In this document: in pieces, positions 45,521 through 55,060 of the stretch
Numbering within the stretch: the first letter of the stretch is position 1
Layout of the letters: each line of letters starts with the position of its first letter
Source of the DNA: Cavia porcellus
Taxonomy: Eukaryota > Chordata > Mammalia > Rodentia > Caviidae
NCBI RefSeq assembly: GCF_034190915.1
Contig: NW_026947502.1
Coordinates: 39,400,785-39,464,784 of the forward strand
Length of the DNA stretch: 64,000 nucleotides
Direction: 5' to 3'
Notes under the pieces: generated by a model
Told to the model about the DNA's origin: nothing
Seen by the model: the letters and a program-made list of their open reading frames with translations, nothing else
The model's database searches: none
Position numbers and translations under genes: made by a program

Positions 45521-46489
45521 TTTGTAAATGTCTGGGGAAAACTTCAGTCACAAAAAGCTAACATCATGCCCAAATCCAGACACAAAGATCACAACCAAAC
45601 CTGGCACAAATTCACCTGCAGTCTTGGCTAAAGCTCACATCTTGGGATCAGACTTGGGCCCACTACAGAACTGCAGAGGAATCTCACTACGTTTATTTTT
45701 CACTGCCTGATGGGCTTTGTTCTTAGTGGTCCAGTGGGTTAGTATGTTTTTGTGTTTGCTTTGTTTTGATTTTTGTTTATGCTTTTCCCCTTTTGTTTTC
45801 TGTTTTTCTCTTTGTTTTGTTTGGCCCAGTTTCATTTTTCTTTCTACACATTTTTTGGGTATTTTTTCTGTGTGTGAGGTCACTTTTGTTTCCTTTCTTT
45901 CTTTTTTCATATTTTCTCTTCTCTTTTCTTTCTCTTTTCTACCTTGCTTTTCCCTCTTAATGACTTAGTTTCTAAACTTTCCCTTTGTATTATTTCACTT
46001 GTCCTCTCCCAATATTTAATCAACTGTCTCTTTATTTTATGAGTCTTTCATGTGTGAATCATTGTCTCTCCCCTTTCTGGCTCACTTCAATACTCTTAGA
46101 CTTTCTCTTCCAATCCCCCCCTTTTGTATCCTACAATTACCAAAACTTGGATGATCATCCTATGCCCACCAAATTTGCCCCTACTGAATTTAACCTCAGC
46201 CACTCCTCCCTCTAATACCTTACCCTTCTTAAGATCCCCCACAACAGGATAAAATCATTCTACTAAGTAGAAAACACTGCATGCAAGCTCTGGATAAAAG
46301 ATCAATTATATTGTATAATTATAGAACTTGCTCTAATGATTAAAGATATCAGGCTAATTGTACTATGGTTTATCAGTATTGTAGACTGTGCTTGAGCCTA
46401 TTGCTACACTAACTGTAATATTTTAACCAAGATGCCACATCTGAGTGTCCTGAGTGTTTAAGGTTGACCTAATTGGAGTTAGTGAGAAA
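45521..46489 (+). mobile_element. Possible 5' region of an old L1 (pyrimidine-rich)
   Basis: A strongly T/C-biased block (about 45720-46130) lies upstream of, and in the same orientation as, L1 ORF1- and ORF2-like sequence from 46490. That fits an L1 5' UTR. The frames it contains (Lys-rich on the minus strand, Phe/Leu-rich on the plus) are composition artefacts. The link to the L1 is by position only. Confidence 0.35.
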
Positions 46490-46780
46490 GATGGAGTCAG
46501 CACAAATATCATTAAAAACCTCTTCACAGATATAATGGAAAAAAACTTACCAAATATGGGTGAAGAATTTACTATATAAACAGAAGCATGTAGAACTCCA
46601 AATAGCCATGATCAAAGTGAATCTATTCCAAGGAAAATAATCATCAAGATTTCAGAAATTCAACACAAGAACAAAATAGTGAAAGCAGCTAGACAAAAGA
46701 CACAGATTACTTACAAAAGAAAGCCCACAACAGATTTCTGGAAACATTAGCCTTATCAATTAGACAATAGAAAGAAACAA
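46490..46780 (+). mobile_element. Old L1 ORF1-region fragment
   Basis: 'ttcaacacaagaacaaaatag', 'gtgaaagcagctagacaaaag' and 'ttacaaaagaaagcccac' follow the order of L1M ORF1-region sequence around its C-terminal domain ('agcagcaagagaaaag' type). It has stops. Confidence 0.65.
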
Positions 46781-47805
46781 AAAGACTAAGGATAAGGAAA
46801 GGAAGAAGTTAAATTATCCTTATTTACAGATCACATGATACTTTACATACATAAAAACCCCAAAAGCTCCACAAAAGACTACATAGAAGACCCCAGTAAT
46901 GCTATCAAAAGATCTAGTAACTAAATTCAATAGTGTAACTGAATACAAAGTCAACACTCACAAATCATTTGCATTCCTATACACAAGTAACAAATTCACA
47001 GAAAAGAAATTAGACAAACCTTACCCTTTACAACAATATCCAAATAAAATGAAATTCTTAGGAACAAGTCTAACAAAAGAAGCAAAAGATCTATGTATTG
47101 AATACTACTGCACTCTGAAGAAGAACATCAAAGAAGATATCAGAAAATGGAAATTGATCATGAATAAAAGGACCCAACAAAGTAAAAATGACATACTCCC
47201 AAAACTGGTATATAGATTTATGCAATTCCAATCAAAATACAACTAGCATTCCTCACAGAACATGCTAAAACATTCCTAAAATTCATCTGGAACCACAAGA
47301 GCCCTACAATAGCAAAAGTGGTTCTGGGCAACAAGACAAGTCAGGAGGCATCACAATTCCTGACTTGAAATTATACTACAAAGCTACTGTAATAAAATTA
47401 GCACGGCATTGTCAGAAAAACAGACTTGACAAACTTGAGGATCAGTGGAGCATAACAGAAGGTGCAGACACCATCTGCAAACACAGTAAACCACCTTATC
47501 CTCAACAAAGAATCCCAAAATGCTTACTGGTAGAGACAGTCCTCTTTAACAAATAGTACTGGAAAACTGGCTCTCCACATGCTGAGGACTAAAACTATAC
47601 CCCTGTCTCTCACCATGCACTAAACGGAAGTCAAAATGGATCAAAGATCTAAATACTAAAACAGAAGCACTAAATCTACTGGAACCAAACGTACATGTAC
47701 TACAAATATTGTGAGTAGAGAAAAAACTCTTCAAAAGAAAACCTGGGATGGGAGAATAGAGAAAGGAAGGAAGCGAAAAGAAAAATAAATAAATAAATAA
47801 ATATA
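46781..47805 (+). mobile_element. Old L1 ORF2 C-terminal fragment, joined to ORF1 by a deletion
   Basis: Starts at the RT active-site region ('tttacagatcacatgatact', where the family has tttgcagatgacatgata) and runs through 'aaatgaaattcttaggaaca', 'tctggaaccacaagagccct', 'ctacaaagctactgtaataa' and 'actggctctccacatgctga'. It ends in an A-rich (AAAT)n tail near 47780-47803. Between it and the ORF1 region the entire endonuclease and the early RT are missing. Confidence 0.85.
46899..47246 (+). pseudogene. L1 ORF2 C-terminal open remnant
   Basis: 115 codons of decayed but still open ORF2 sequence from just after the RT core (…YKVNTHKSFAFLYTSNKF…, MKFLGTSLTKEAKDL). The equivalent in the full-length L1 is MKYLGITLTKEVKDL (from 21935 on the minus strand). 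It has no start codon of its own in the ancestral protein, so the apparent ATG is incidental. It is not expected to be functional. Confidence 0.85.
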
Positions 47806-48620
47806 TGTGAGTTAAGATAATTATACAGCTGGTTTCTCCTGGCTCACTGAGGGGAACACTGTGTGCTAGTAATTTTCTGGACGATCTTCATGTCTACATC
47901 TTGTATTCTGAACAACTACCGTGAATATAACAATGTGTAATGTGTTGATTATTGTTATTCTCCTACTAGTCTGTGTTTGAACTCGTTGTTTTTTTAATTT
48001 TTTCTGTATAAAATAAGTAAATAAATAAAATGATATTTTGTTTTGCTTTGCTTTGCTTAATTTTTCTTTATCTCAATGCCTTAAAGGCCATGGCACATTT
48101 TATATTCTAAGTAGCTTTTCCAAATGTATGCTTTTAGATATTTAAAAGATTTATAAATACATCAAACTGAACCATATTTTGAGAAGAAGACCGTGTTAGA
48201 TCTGAATAAATTCATAAAAACAATGAAAGAGTCAAAAATAGCCATAAACAACTCATTGAAAGTGCTTGCACATTTTTCAGATGCACGCTCACCTTTGTTC
48301 AAAGTATACAAAAACAAAGTGTAGCTTATATTTTGCGTCCCAAGAAGTCAAACATGGTAATCAGATAAATAAATTAGGCATATAAAACGCTGTTGTACTA
48401 GGTCCATATATCTTAAATTATGCAGTTGTAGAAATTGTGTTTGCTTCTTCAATTAGAAGAAAGTTAGAAAGTAAGATCTTTATAAATGCATTCAGGAAAA
48501 AATGCAAAGAGTACAGGACTTTGAAACTTTAGAACTCAAATAATAAAAAAGGATTTGTAGTAAAAATGTAAGTGTAGGAACGAGTCAGCCACGACAATTA
48601 CCAAGGAGTAAGGATGGGAA
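47806..48620. other. Unassigned AT-rich DNA
   Basis: No gene or recognised repeat. Low-complexity (AATA)n and (TTTGC)n patches lie near 48010-48060. Confidence 0.4.
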
Positions 48621-49050
48621 ACCAATTTACTGTGCAACTGGCAAGAAAGAAAAACGAGTGTTCTCGGGGTGATGCGTGGAGTGGGCCACTGGCGTGAATG
48701 CAGGGAAGTGGCTTTCTTGGGACTCTGTCAGGAATTGCACAGGAAGCGCTTCAGTCTTCCACCTGAGCTACCTCAGTGGGAAGTCCTGGTGGTCTCAGTC
48801 CGGTAAGTTCATGCTTAAAGTAAAGCGGCTTCATAGAATCCTGCGAGCTGCGCATCATGCAGCTTTGGCCAGATGTTGAACAGAGTTCAAAACCGGTCCC
48901 AGTTCAGCAGCCTATTAGAGCTAGCTCAAACAGGACCTGGAGCTGAGATGTTTTGTGGAACTCCAGGGGGAGGAGCCCACAAAGGAAAAGAGTTCTCTTT
49001 CAGTTTTGCTGAAGACATGAATAGAAAGGACAGGAAGGAAAAGCAGACAT
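48621..49050. other. GC-richer unassigned block
   Basis: Composition rises above the surroundings. It includes a strong splice-donor-like site ('tccggtaagttc', cut near 48801) and several CpGs. Plus frames at 48676-48879 and 48873-49055 lack domains. Candidates are a decayed LTR, a processed transcript or a non-coding exon. I cannot choose between them. Confidence 0.3.
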
Positions 49051-50328
49051 ATTAGAGGAGATATGTTCAACAAAGCGTTAATGAGTAACACAATTGTACC
49101 AAGAGAACTGAGTCTTTGAAGACTTAGAAGAATCAAAATAAGCCCTATTACATAGGCTTCCTAACACCTCTTGTGCTTGTGTGGTTTTGTGTATTGGTCC
49201 TTAGCTTTCTGATAAAGGACCTCCATACTCCTCAGCATGCAGGCACAGAGGCATGTTCACAAAGTTTATAGCAGGAGTGTAACTAGGCTCACGGACAGGG
49301 TGCTTCTTTTATGCAATATTAACAGGAAAACAGGTCCTCTCAGTCTTTCTGATGACCTCCATCATCATTTTGCCTTCTTATTATTGGCACCCAAGACTTT
49401 TGCTGCATTATCTACCCACTTTACTTCATACTAACAGACTGCAGGATCCAGCTAATCTGGTCATCTTTCTCCCCATTCATCTGCATAGTCAGTGAAAGTA
49501 GGAAGTCTTGTTTATGGAACTACTTCTCAAGCATTTTGCTTACCTGTTATATCACTGCATAGCACCTGGGAGAGAAACTAGGACTATTTAATTATGCTTA
49601 GATGTTTTAATTCCTGACAGTGAAACCATCTAGGAAGAACCTGAATAAGTTAAAACCAGTTTACATTATTCTGGCAGTCCCAGCCCAAAGTAATTCTTAA
49701 AAAAATGTATTAATGTGTTTTATTCTTCATTAAACCTTTTAGACACATTTTCTGACTTATAAGAGTCAAACTAATGTATTTTGTTTATTTTTATTTCTAT
49801 CTTCACCTTCAAACCTTTACTTCAGGGTCACAAAGTATTGCTAAAAGTTTTTTTTTAATGTAATATAATGCATAGATATAAACTCCAAATCAGTTGCTGA
49901 TAAAGCATGCCGCCCCATTCATTTTATCCAACAAATAAAAAGCCTGAATTTGTAAATTGAGTTTATTCAAGCTTAAACCAGATTTGGGCTTGAAAAGCTT
50001 ATAGCATTTAGCTTTGCTTATAAATAGTGCCTGACACTTTCTAAATTCAATTATCTTCAATTCTTACAAAGTCATATTATAAGCAAAATTTGAGTCTATG
50101 AGCCTATTTTAAAATACCCTAAGTTTCGTTCAGTGTGAAATTTTATTTTTCCTTTACATTTTAAGTTGTGACTGAATTTTACAGAATAGATTAGCTCATT
50201 TTTATCATGAGCATTGCATTATTGAGAATTTGGGAATCTGGAGGATTTTGTTTTGTCCCTCTCAGCTTCTTGTACTTTTTAATGACTTTATTTCAGTGAT
50301 GAAATCAGAGTAATGGTAACTCATGAAG
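49051..50328. other. Unassigned AT-rich DNA
   Basis: No gene seen. The section 49915-50240 lacks repeat hallmarks and might be constrained non-coding sequence, but this is only an impression. Confidence 0.35.
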
Positions 50329-50344
50329 GTGTTTTACCCTTTTT
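50329..50344. repeat. TSD, left copy
   Basis: 'gtgttttacccttttt' here and at 50665-50680 brackets the L1 tail at 50345-50664. The last T's merge with the poly(T). Confidence 0.85.
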
Positions 50345-50664
50345 TTTTTTTTTTTATTTAAGAGGAAAAAGAGAAAAACACAAAACAAACCAAAGCGGCG
50401 TAAGGGTACACGCAATACAGAACTACAAAACAAAACAAAACAAAACAAAACAAAAAACCATAACAGTAAGAAATTACCTGCTAGTAGATTACACACTATT
50501 TTCTTGAAAATAGTTCCTCAAATCACAGTATCAAAGAACACAAGGTGGACATTCAAACAGGGAGACTGCAAACAGCTGTGTTCAATGTTCCAAAAACATT
50601 GATAAAGTCAGCTATTTAACACCCCCAAACACACTTGCTGTTATATCCGTGCCTCCCCATTCCA
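50345..50664 (-). mobile_element. 5'-truncated young-family L1 tail
   Basis: The 3' poly(A) appears as the T run at 50340-50355. Then comes 'atttaagaggaaaaagag', which matches the 3' end of the L1 at 19.0 kb ('atttaaagagaa'). Further matches are 'tagtagattacacactat' and 'gtggacattcaaacag'. Only ~320 bp of 3' UTR is retained. An (AAAAC)n expansion at 50426-50457 sits inside, absent from the other two copies. A clean 16-bp TSD shows L1-type integration. Confidence 0.9.
50426..50457. repeat. (AAAAC)n pentanucleotide repeat
   Basis: Six-odd units inside the L1 tail, a private expansion of this copy. Confidence 0.93.
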
Positions 50665-50680
50665 GTGTTTTACCCTTTTT
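50665..50680. repeat. TSD, right copy
   Basis: The second copy of the 16-bp target-site duplication. Confidence 0.85.
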
Positions 50681-50969
50681 CTCTGTGAGCTCTTATATAA
50701 GCCAGAGATGTCTTGGTGAGCACCTGAATCTAGTATAATGTTTCTTTGTGGATTTAGAGATTCATTACAGGATTTTGGATGAATATAGCAACCAAACCTC
50801 TCACATAAACTAAAAACAAGGCTTAGAACTACCCAGTGCTTTTTAAATTGTCATTTTTTAAATTTATCATTTTCCTAAAGCAAGTTTTATATCTATACAA
50901 GATCTTAATTACAAGAAAAAATTTAAAAGTACTGCAAAAAGAGGCCATGTAAAAGGAAAAAGATGTTCA

Positions 50970-51117
50970 AATGGAGGGCGAATAGAGAACTGGGGGGAAG
51001 AGGAGGAAGGGAAAAGAAAAAAAAGAGAGAAATAGGAAAAATGGAAACAAAGTTTTTGCAAATGAAAGGGGAGGAGGGTTGAAGGGAGGGAAGGGGAATG
51101 GGAAAAAAAAAAAGCAG
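50970..51117. repeat. Purine-rich tract
   Basis: About 150 bases of almost only A and G on the plus strand, with few interruptions. Such polypurine/polypyrimidine tracts can form triplex DNA, but no function is implied. It produces spurious Phe/Pro-rich frames on the minus strand. Confidence 0.85.
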
Positions 51118-52909
51118 CTAGATACAAAATGCACAAGAACAAATTCCCTGTGATGAATATGATTACATGGGTACCTAAGGTGTACCAAAAATTGATTAAC
51201 TAAAAACATGAAACTTCTATTCGGAACAATGGAGAGGAAATAGGAGAACTCACTAACACTCTTCTCAGTGGCTAAGGGCAAAGGGAGCACAGCAACTGGC
51301 CCGAAATCCAAGCAGGGTGAGCCCTAACCTAAGGAGATCTACACCCCCAGCCCCAGAAGTTTCCTTGGCAGCTCGTGGTTCTCCTGCCCCTCCTTCCCAC
51401 CTGTCTTCAGGCCACCCAAGGTTTCTGTAAGTACCAAAAGCAGTTGGTGACAAAGAAGGAATGAGGCAAAATTTGAATTTACATATTTGATTGCTTATAT
51501 AGAGAGGAAGTTTGTGGGAATTATTTTGTCATCCAGGTCTTAATCGATTTAGCTATCATGTAGATACTTGGAAATGATTTGCCTTTCTAACATCTACTCC
51601 TCTTGTGGGATTTCTGCAGTGAATTGGTTTCCCTGGCCTAAGTTTCCTCATGTACAAGGCAGAGGCTTCGCTGATTCTTAGTGAATCATGCACACATGGC
51701 CACCTACACTTCCTTACATGTTCTCAGCCGAGCTGTGGCTTAAATACCATGATCTCACTTTTAATGACACACCAGCACATTAAGTGGCAGTTTAACACTG
51801 TGCAAGCCAAGGATCAGTGATATAAGAGCAGTACAATATCTAAGAAAGAGAACAGAAACTACAAGAAAGAACACTTTTACACTTTGAATGGGCAACAAGA
51901 AGAGAAGAAAGTAAAGTGTGAATTTCTGATGCATAAATTCTCATCTGACCCTCCAGGCTTAGTTTTAGGTGATTTCTCAACTAATGGATTCAAACGCTAA
52001 AGGAGAAACCTTGTGCAATCAAAGATTTCAGTATGGAAAGAAAAGTTCTGAGAATGAGAATCACCTACCAAGGCAGAATATATTAATTAATATCAATTTA
52101 TTCTCGACAAGGATAATCTGTCATTTCTTAGAGAAAGCAGGAAGAAGGAAATTTACAAACATATTAACAATATGTCAAAAATATATAGGAAGAAATTTTA
52201 ATTAATCTTAAGCATTTTGAAAGAATCATGATGAGAAAATGTAGGAATAAAATACTTCCTAGGATTGTAATCAGTTCAAAATTGTCACAGCAAGCCACAG
52301 CACCTGGGAGAATATGATAAATACAACCCAGCAAGAATTTTAACATGCAGTATCCCTGTTCTGATTGTTAGTGCTGCTACTGAGACCTGTCACCGGCAGT
52401 GCTAGGTTCATCTCAATAAAACCTCTATTAAAAAATTCATCACTTCCTAATCACTCTATAGGTCAGACTACCTTCTTCAATCAGTATACAATAACAAAGC
52501 ATGATTTGATTAGAAATATTTACCATTGTTATTATAATGACACAGGATTACAGTAGAATATTTCAAAAGTGGAGAGTAGTAGAAAAATATAAAAACTAAA
52601 TAACAAACCTCCACAAACAATATTTAAAGAACTTTCACTAACAACTTTGCATTCCTTTGATAATTTTGTATGCACGTAAGATAAAATAGTATGCATGAAA
52701 AGGAACAGTGGTGGTAGTAGTTGCCTTTGCTCTTATTGCTATGTTTACTACCAATCCACTCCGTATTAGATGAGACTATACCCCCTTACTCAGCTAACAC
52801 ACTTTTGTTGCCTATATGCTTCAGGTATTGGTATAGGAGACAAGGAAAAACAATGGGAAAAAGCAAGTAAAACCCCCACCCCCCTGGGCTTACACCATAG
52901 GAGAACGTA

Positions 52910-52911
<2 letters not shown>
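51118..52911. other. Unassigned DNA
   Basis: No gene recognised. A C-rich patch at about 51300-51420 may belong to the same unit as the preceding purine tract. Confidence 0.4.
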
Positions 52912-52951
<40 letters not shown>

Positions 52952-53033
52952 GTGTGCACACATATGTGGTGCGTGTGTGTGTGTGTGAGAGAGGGAGAGG
53001 TGTGCCCATGTGTGTGTGTGTGTATGTGTGTGT
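52912..53033. repeat. Compound GT microsatellite (three blocks)
   Basis: GT blocks at 52912-52949, 52972-52987 and 53009-53033 are separated by imperfect spacers, one of them a GA-rich patch. Confidence 0.93.
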
Positions 53034-53460
53034 GGTGATGCTGCTTATCATAGACAGCAAGGCAGGTATCCAGCTGATGATAACTGTTAAGAAAAACATG
53101 GAGAACAAAAACTTAATAGGTGATATGGGAATTGCAGTTTAAGGCTGAAACTCAGTCTCAAGGGCTTGTGACAAAGGCTGAAAAGTAAGGGGAGAAAACA
53201 TACAGAATCTTAGGGAAGAACATTAAAAAAAATGTGATATATATTTAGGAAAAGCAAGATTCCAGTATTGCAAGGAAAAAGTAATGAAGAAAGAAGTAGG
53301 AAATAGTGTGGAGCGACCTCATACGGTTTTAGAAGATACTAGAAGTCTTGGTATTTTACACTTGAGTGAGAAGGTTTGCCATTAAAGTGTTCTGAGCCCA
53401 CAGAGTCACATGCTCTGTTTATCTGATGACTGTCTGTAGTGTTGAAAACAAATTGTGTAT
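53034..53460. other. Unassigned DNA
   Basis: Nothing recognised. Confidence 0.4.
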
Positions 53461-54110
53461 GTGAGGAGGAGTGATGACTCAAAGGAAAAAAGCAAAGAAA
53501 TCTTCAGAGATACCATTGCAACTGTCCGGGTGAAAGAGGGCAAAGGCTGGAACTCAGGTGATATTATTACATTTTGTAACAATGCATTGTGACACAATAT
53601 TAGAGGAAATATGTAATCAAGGGTGACCTCAAGATTGGAAGAGGAGAGAAATAAGCATTTAAGAATGAGAGGGCCGTTTGTGTACAAATGTGGGTGTCCA
53701 TAAGGAAGCCGGACAGATGAGTCTGCAGTTCAGGGTAGCCTTCAGATTGGATGTAAAGTGAACCATATCCACATTCAAGGCAGTGAGGATGCGAAGAAGA
53801 CAGGACATGCGGGGCCTAAGGATTGAGTACTGGAAACTACAAAACGCACAGCTTGCACAAGGGAGAAAAATGTGCAAATTAATAATATCAGTGAGTGTGG
53901 AGGGGGAAATCATGAAGCTCGGTGATCTAGAAACCAAAATAATAAAAGATTTCAAGTATGAGGTACTGATGAACTGGTTCCAATGCCAGATAACTGAATT
54001 TACCAGTCTAGCAATCATAGACAGTGTAAGTTGCTTTAGCTATTCTGCCCTGTGTTCAGTGCCTCCAGGTAGTGACGTTTCACTCTCAAAGATGCCCAGG
54101 TTTAGAAACG
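53461..54110 (+). mobile_element. Possible ancient interspersed repeat, unnamed
   Basis: The sequence follows the style and order of an old mammalian repeat I recall but cannot name: 'actgtccgggtgaaagagg', 'agggtgacctcaagattgg', 'ggtgtccataaggaagccgg', 'gatgagtctgcagttcaggg' and 'cggggcctaaggattgagta'. The 118-codon frame at 53783-54139 then has no meaning. The alternative is unique sequence. Confidence 0.35.
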
Positions 54111-54430
54111 CATCTGACAATTACCCAAGCCATCCATGACTTCACAGTTTTTGTTTTGTTTTGTTTTTAAAACTGGTTTCATGGGGTGAGGAAGGAGGAA
54201 CCGATGGAAAGGGGGTGCATTGTTGCTGGAGGTAGAAACAGAAAGAATAAAACAATAGTTTTGGAGTAGCTTTATCATAAAGTATAGAAATAGATGATTT
54301 CTGAAGTGGGTTGTGAGTCAATCAAAAGTCTTTTTTCATGGAGGACATGTTAGCTTCTTTATTATGCTGCTTGGAGAGATTTGGCAGATGTTATAGATTA
54401 AAAATTGATGGTCAACAATGCCATTAACGG
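54111..54430. other. Unassigned DNA
   Basis: Nothing recognised. A TTTTG-type patch is at about 54150-54165. Confidence 0.4.
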
Positions 54431-55060
54431 AATTAAATTAGCATGGTGCTGAGTGTAGATGTTTCACCTGAGGAAAGTTGCCAGCATAAACAGAGATGTG
54501 GAGGAGAAGTGAGGCATTGTGGGTTTCACTGAGTGTTGCTGTTTGAGCCATTGGTTCTCCTGGAGAAGCTCTGGTCCTCACATTAAGCTTTGCTTCATGG
54601 CTCTGGAGGAGAAGACATGTGCTGCTTGATCTCCAGGATGAACTCCTCATGCTGGCTTCCTGGCATGTACTCAACTATGCTTATCACTGGAGGCGCTCGC
54701 GGCCTCTGTGTCACTGATGATGGCTATGGCGCTTTTCAGGACACCTCTAGATTTTGTTTTATGCATGACTTTTCAGCTCCAGGGTCCAGGGTAGAACCCT
54801 CAACCTACCAGCACAGCTCCTTCACCCCACTGACATAGACTTTCTGGCTTCCACTAATCTTTGCATCTTCCCAGCACAGATCTGTAAAAGACACTGGTTG
54901 TGGGCTCTAGACCTCCAGCTGGAATTGTGGGAGGCATTGTCATGGGCCCTATGTTTTCATCTGGACTCAAACAGGACCTTGCTATGGGATCCAGGCCCTT
55001 GGCTGAATATTCTATGTCTTTGGTGTTGTAGATAGAGTTTGTGAAGTTTCTTGTGTTAAC
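54431..55060. other. GC-richer unassigned block
   Basis: Higher GC than its flanks, with CpGs ('aggcgctcgcggcctctgtg') and short frames on both strands (54438-54674 minus, 54590-54838 plus, 54854-55063 minus). No domain was recognised. It may be an old LTR or processed pseudogene. Confidence 0.3.

Noticed and set aside
45635..45968. Lys-rich minus frame and Phe-rich plus frames
   Set aside because: Composition artefacts of the T/C-rich block, without coding signatures.
52770..53142. Cys-Val/Thr-His rich open frames
   Set aside because: Translations of the GT/CA repeat blocks.
53783..54139. 118-codon open frame as a host gene
   Set aside because: No known domain, overlapped by an antisense frame of equal length, and it probably lies in an old interspersed repeat.
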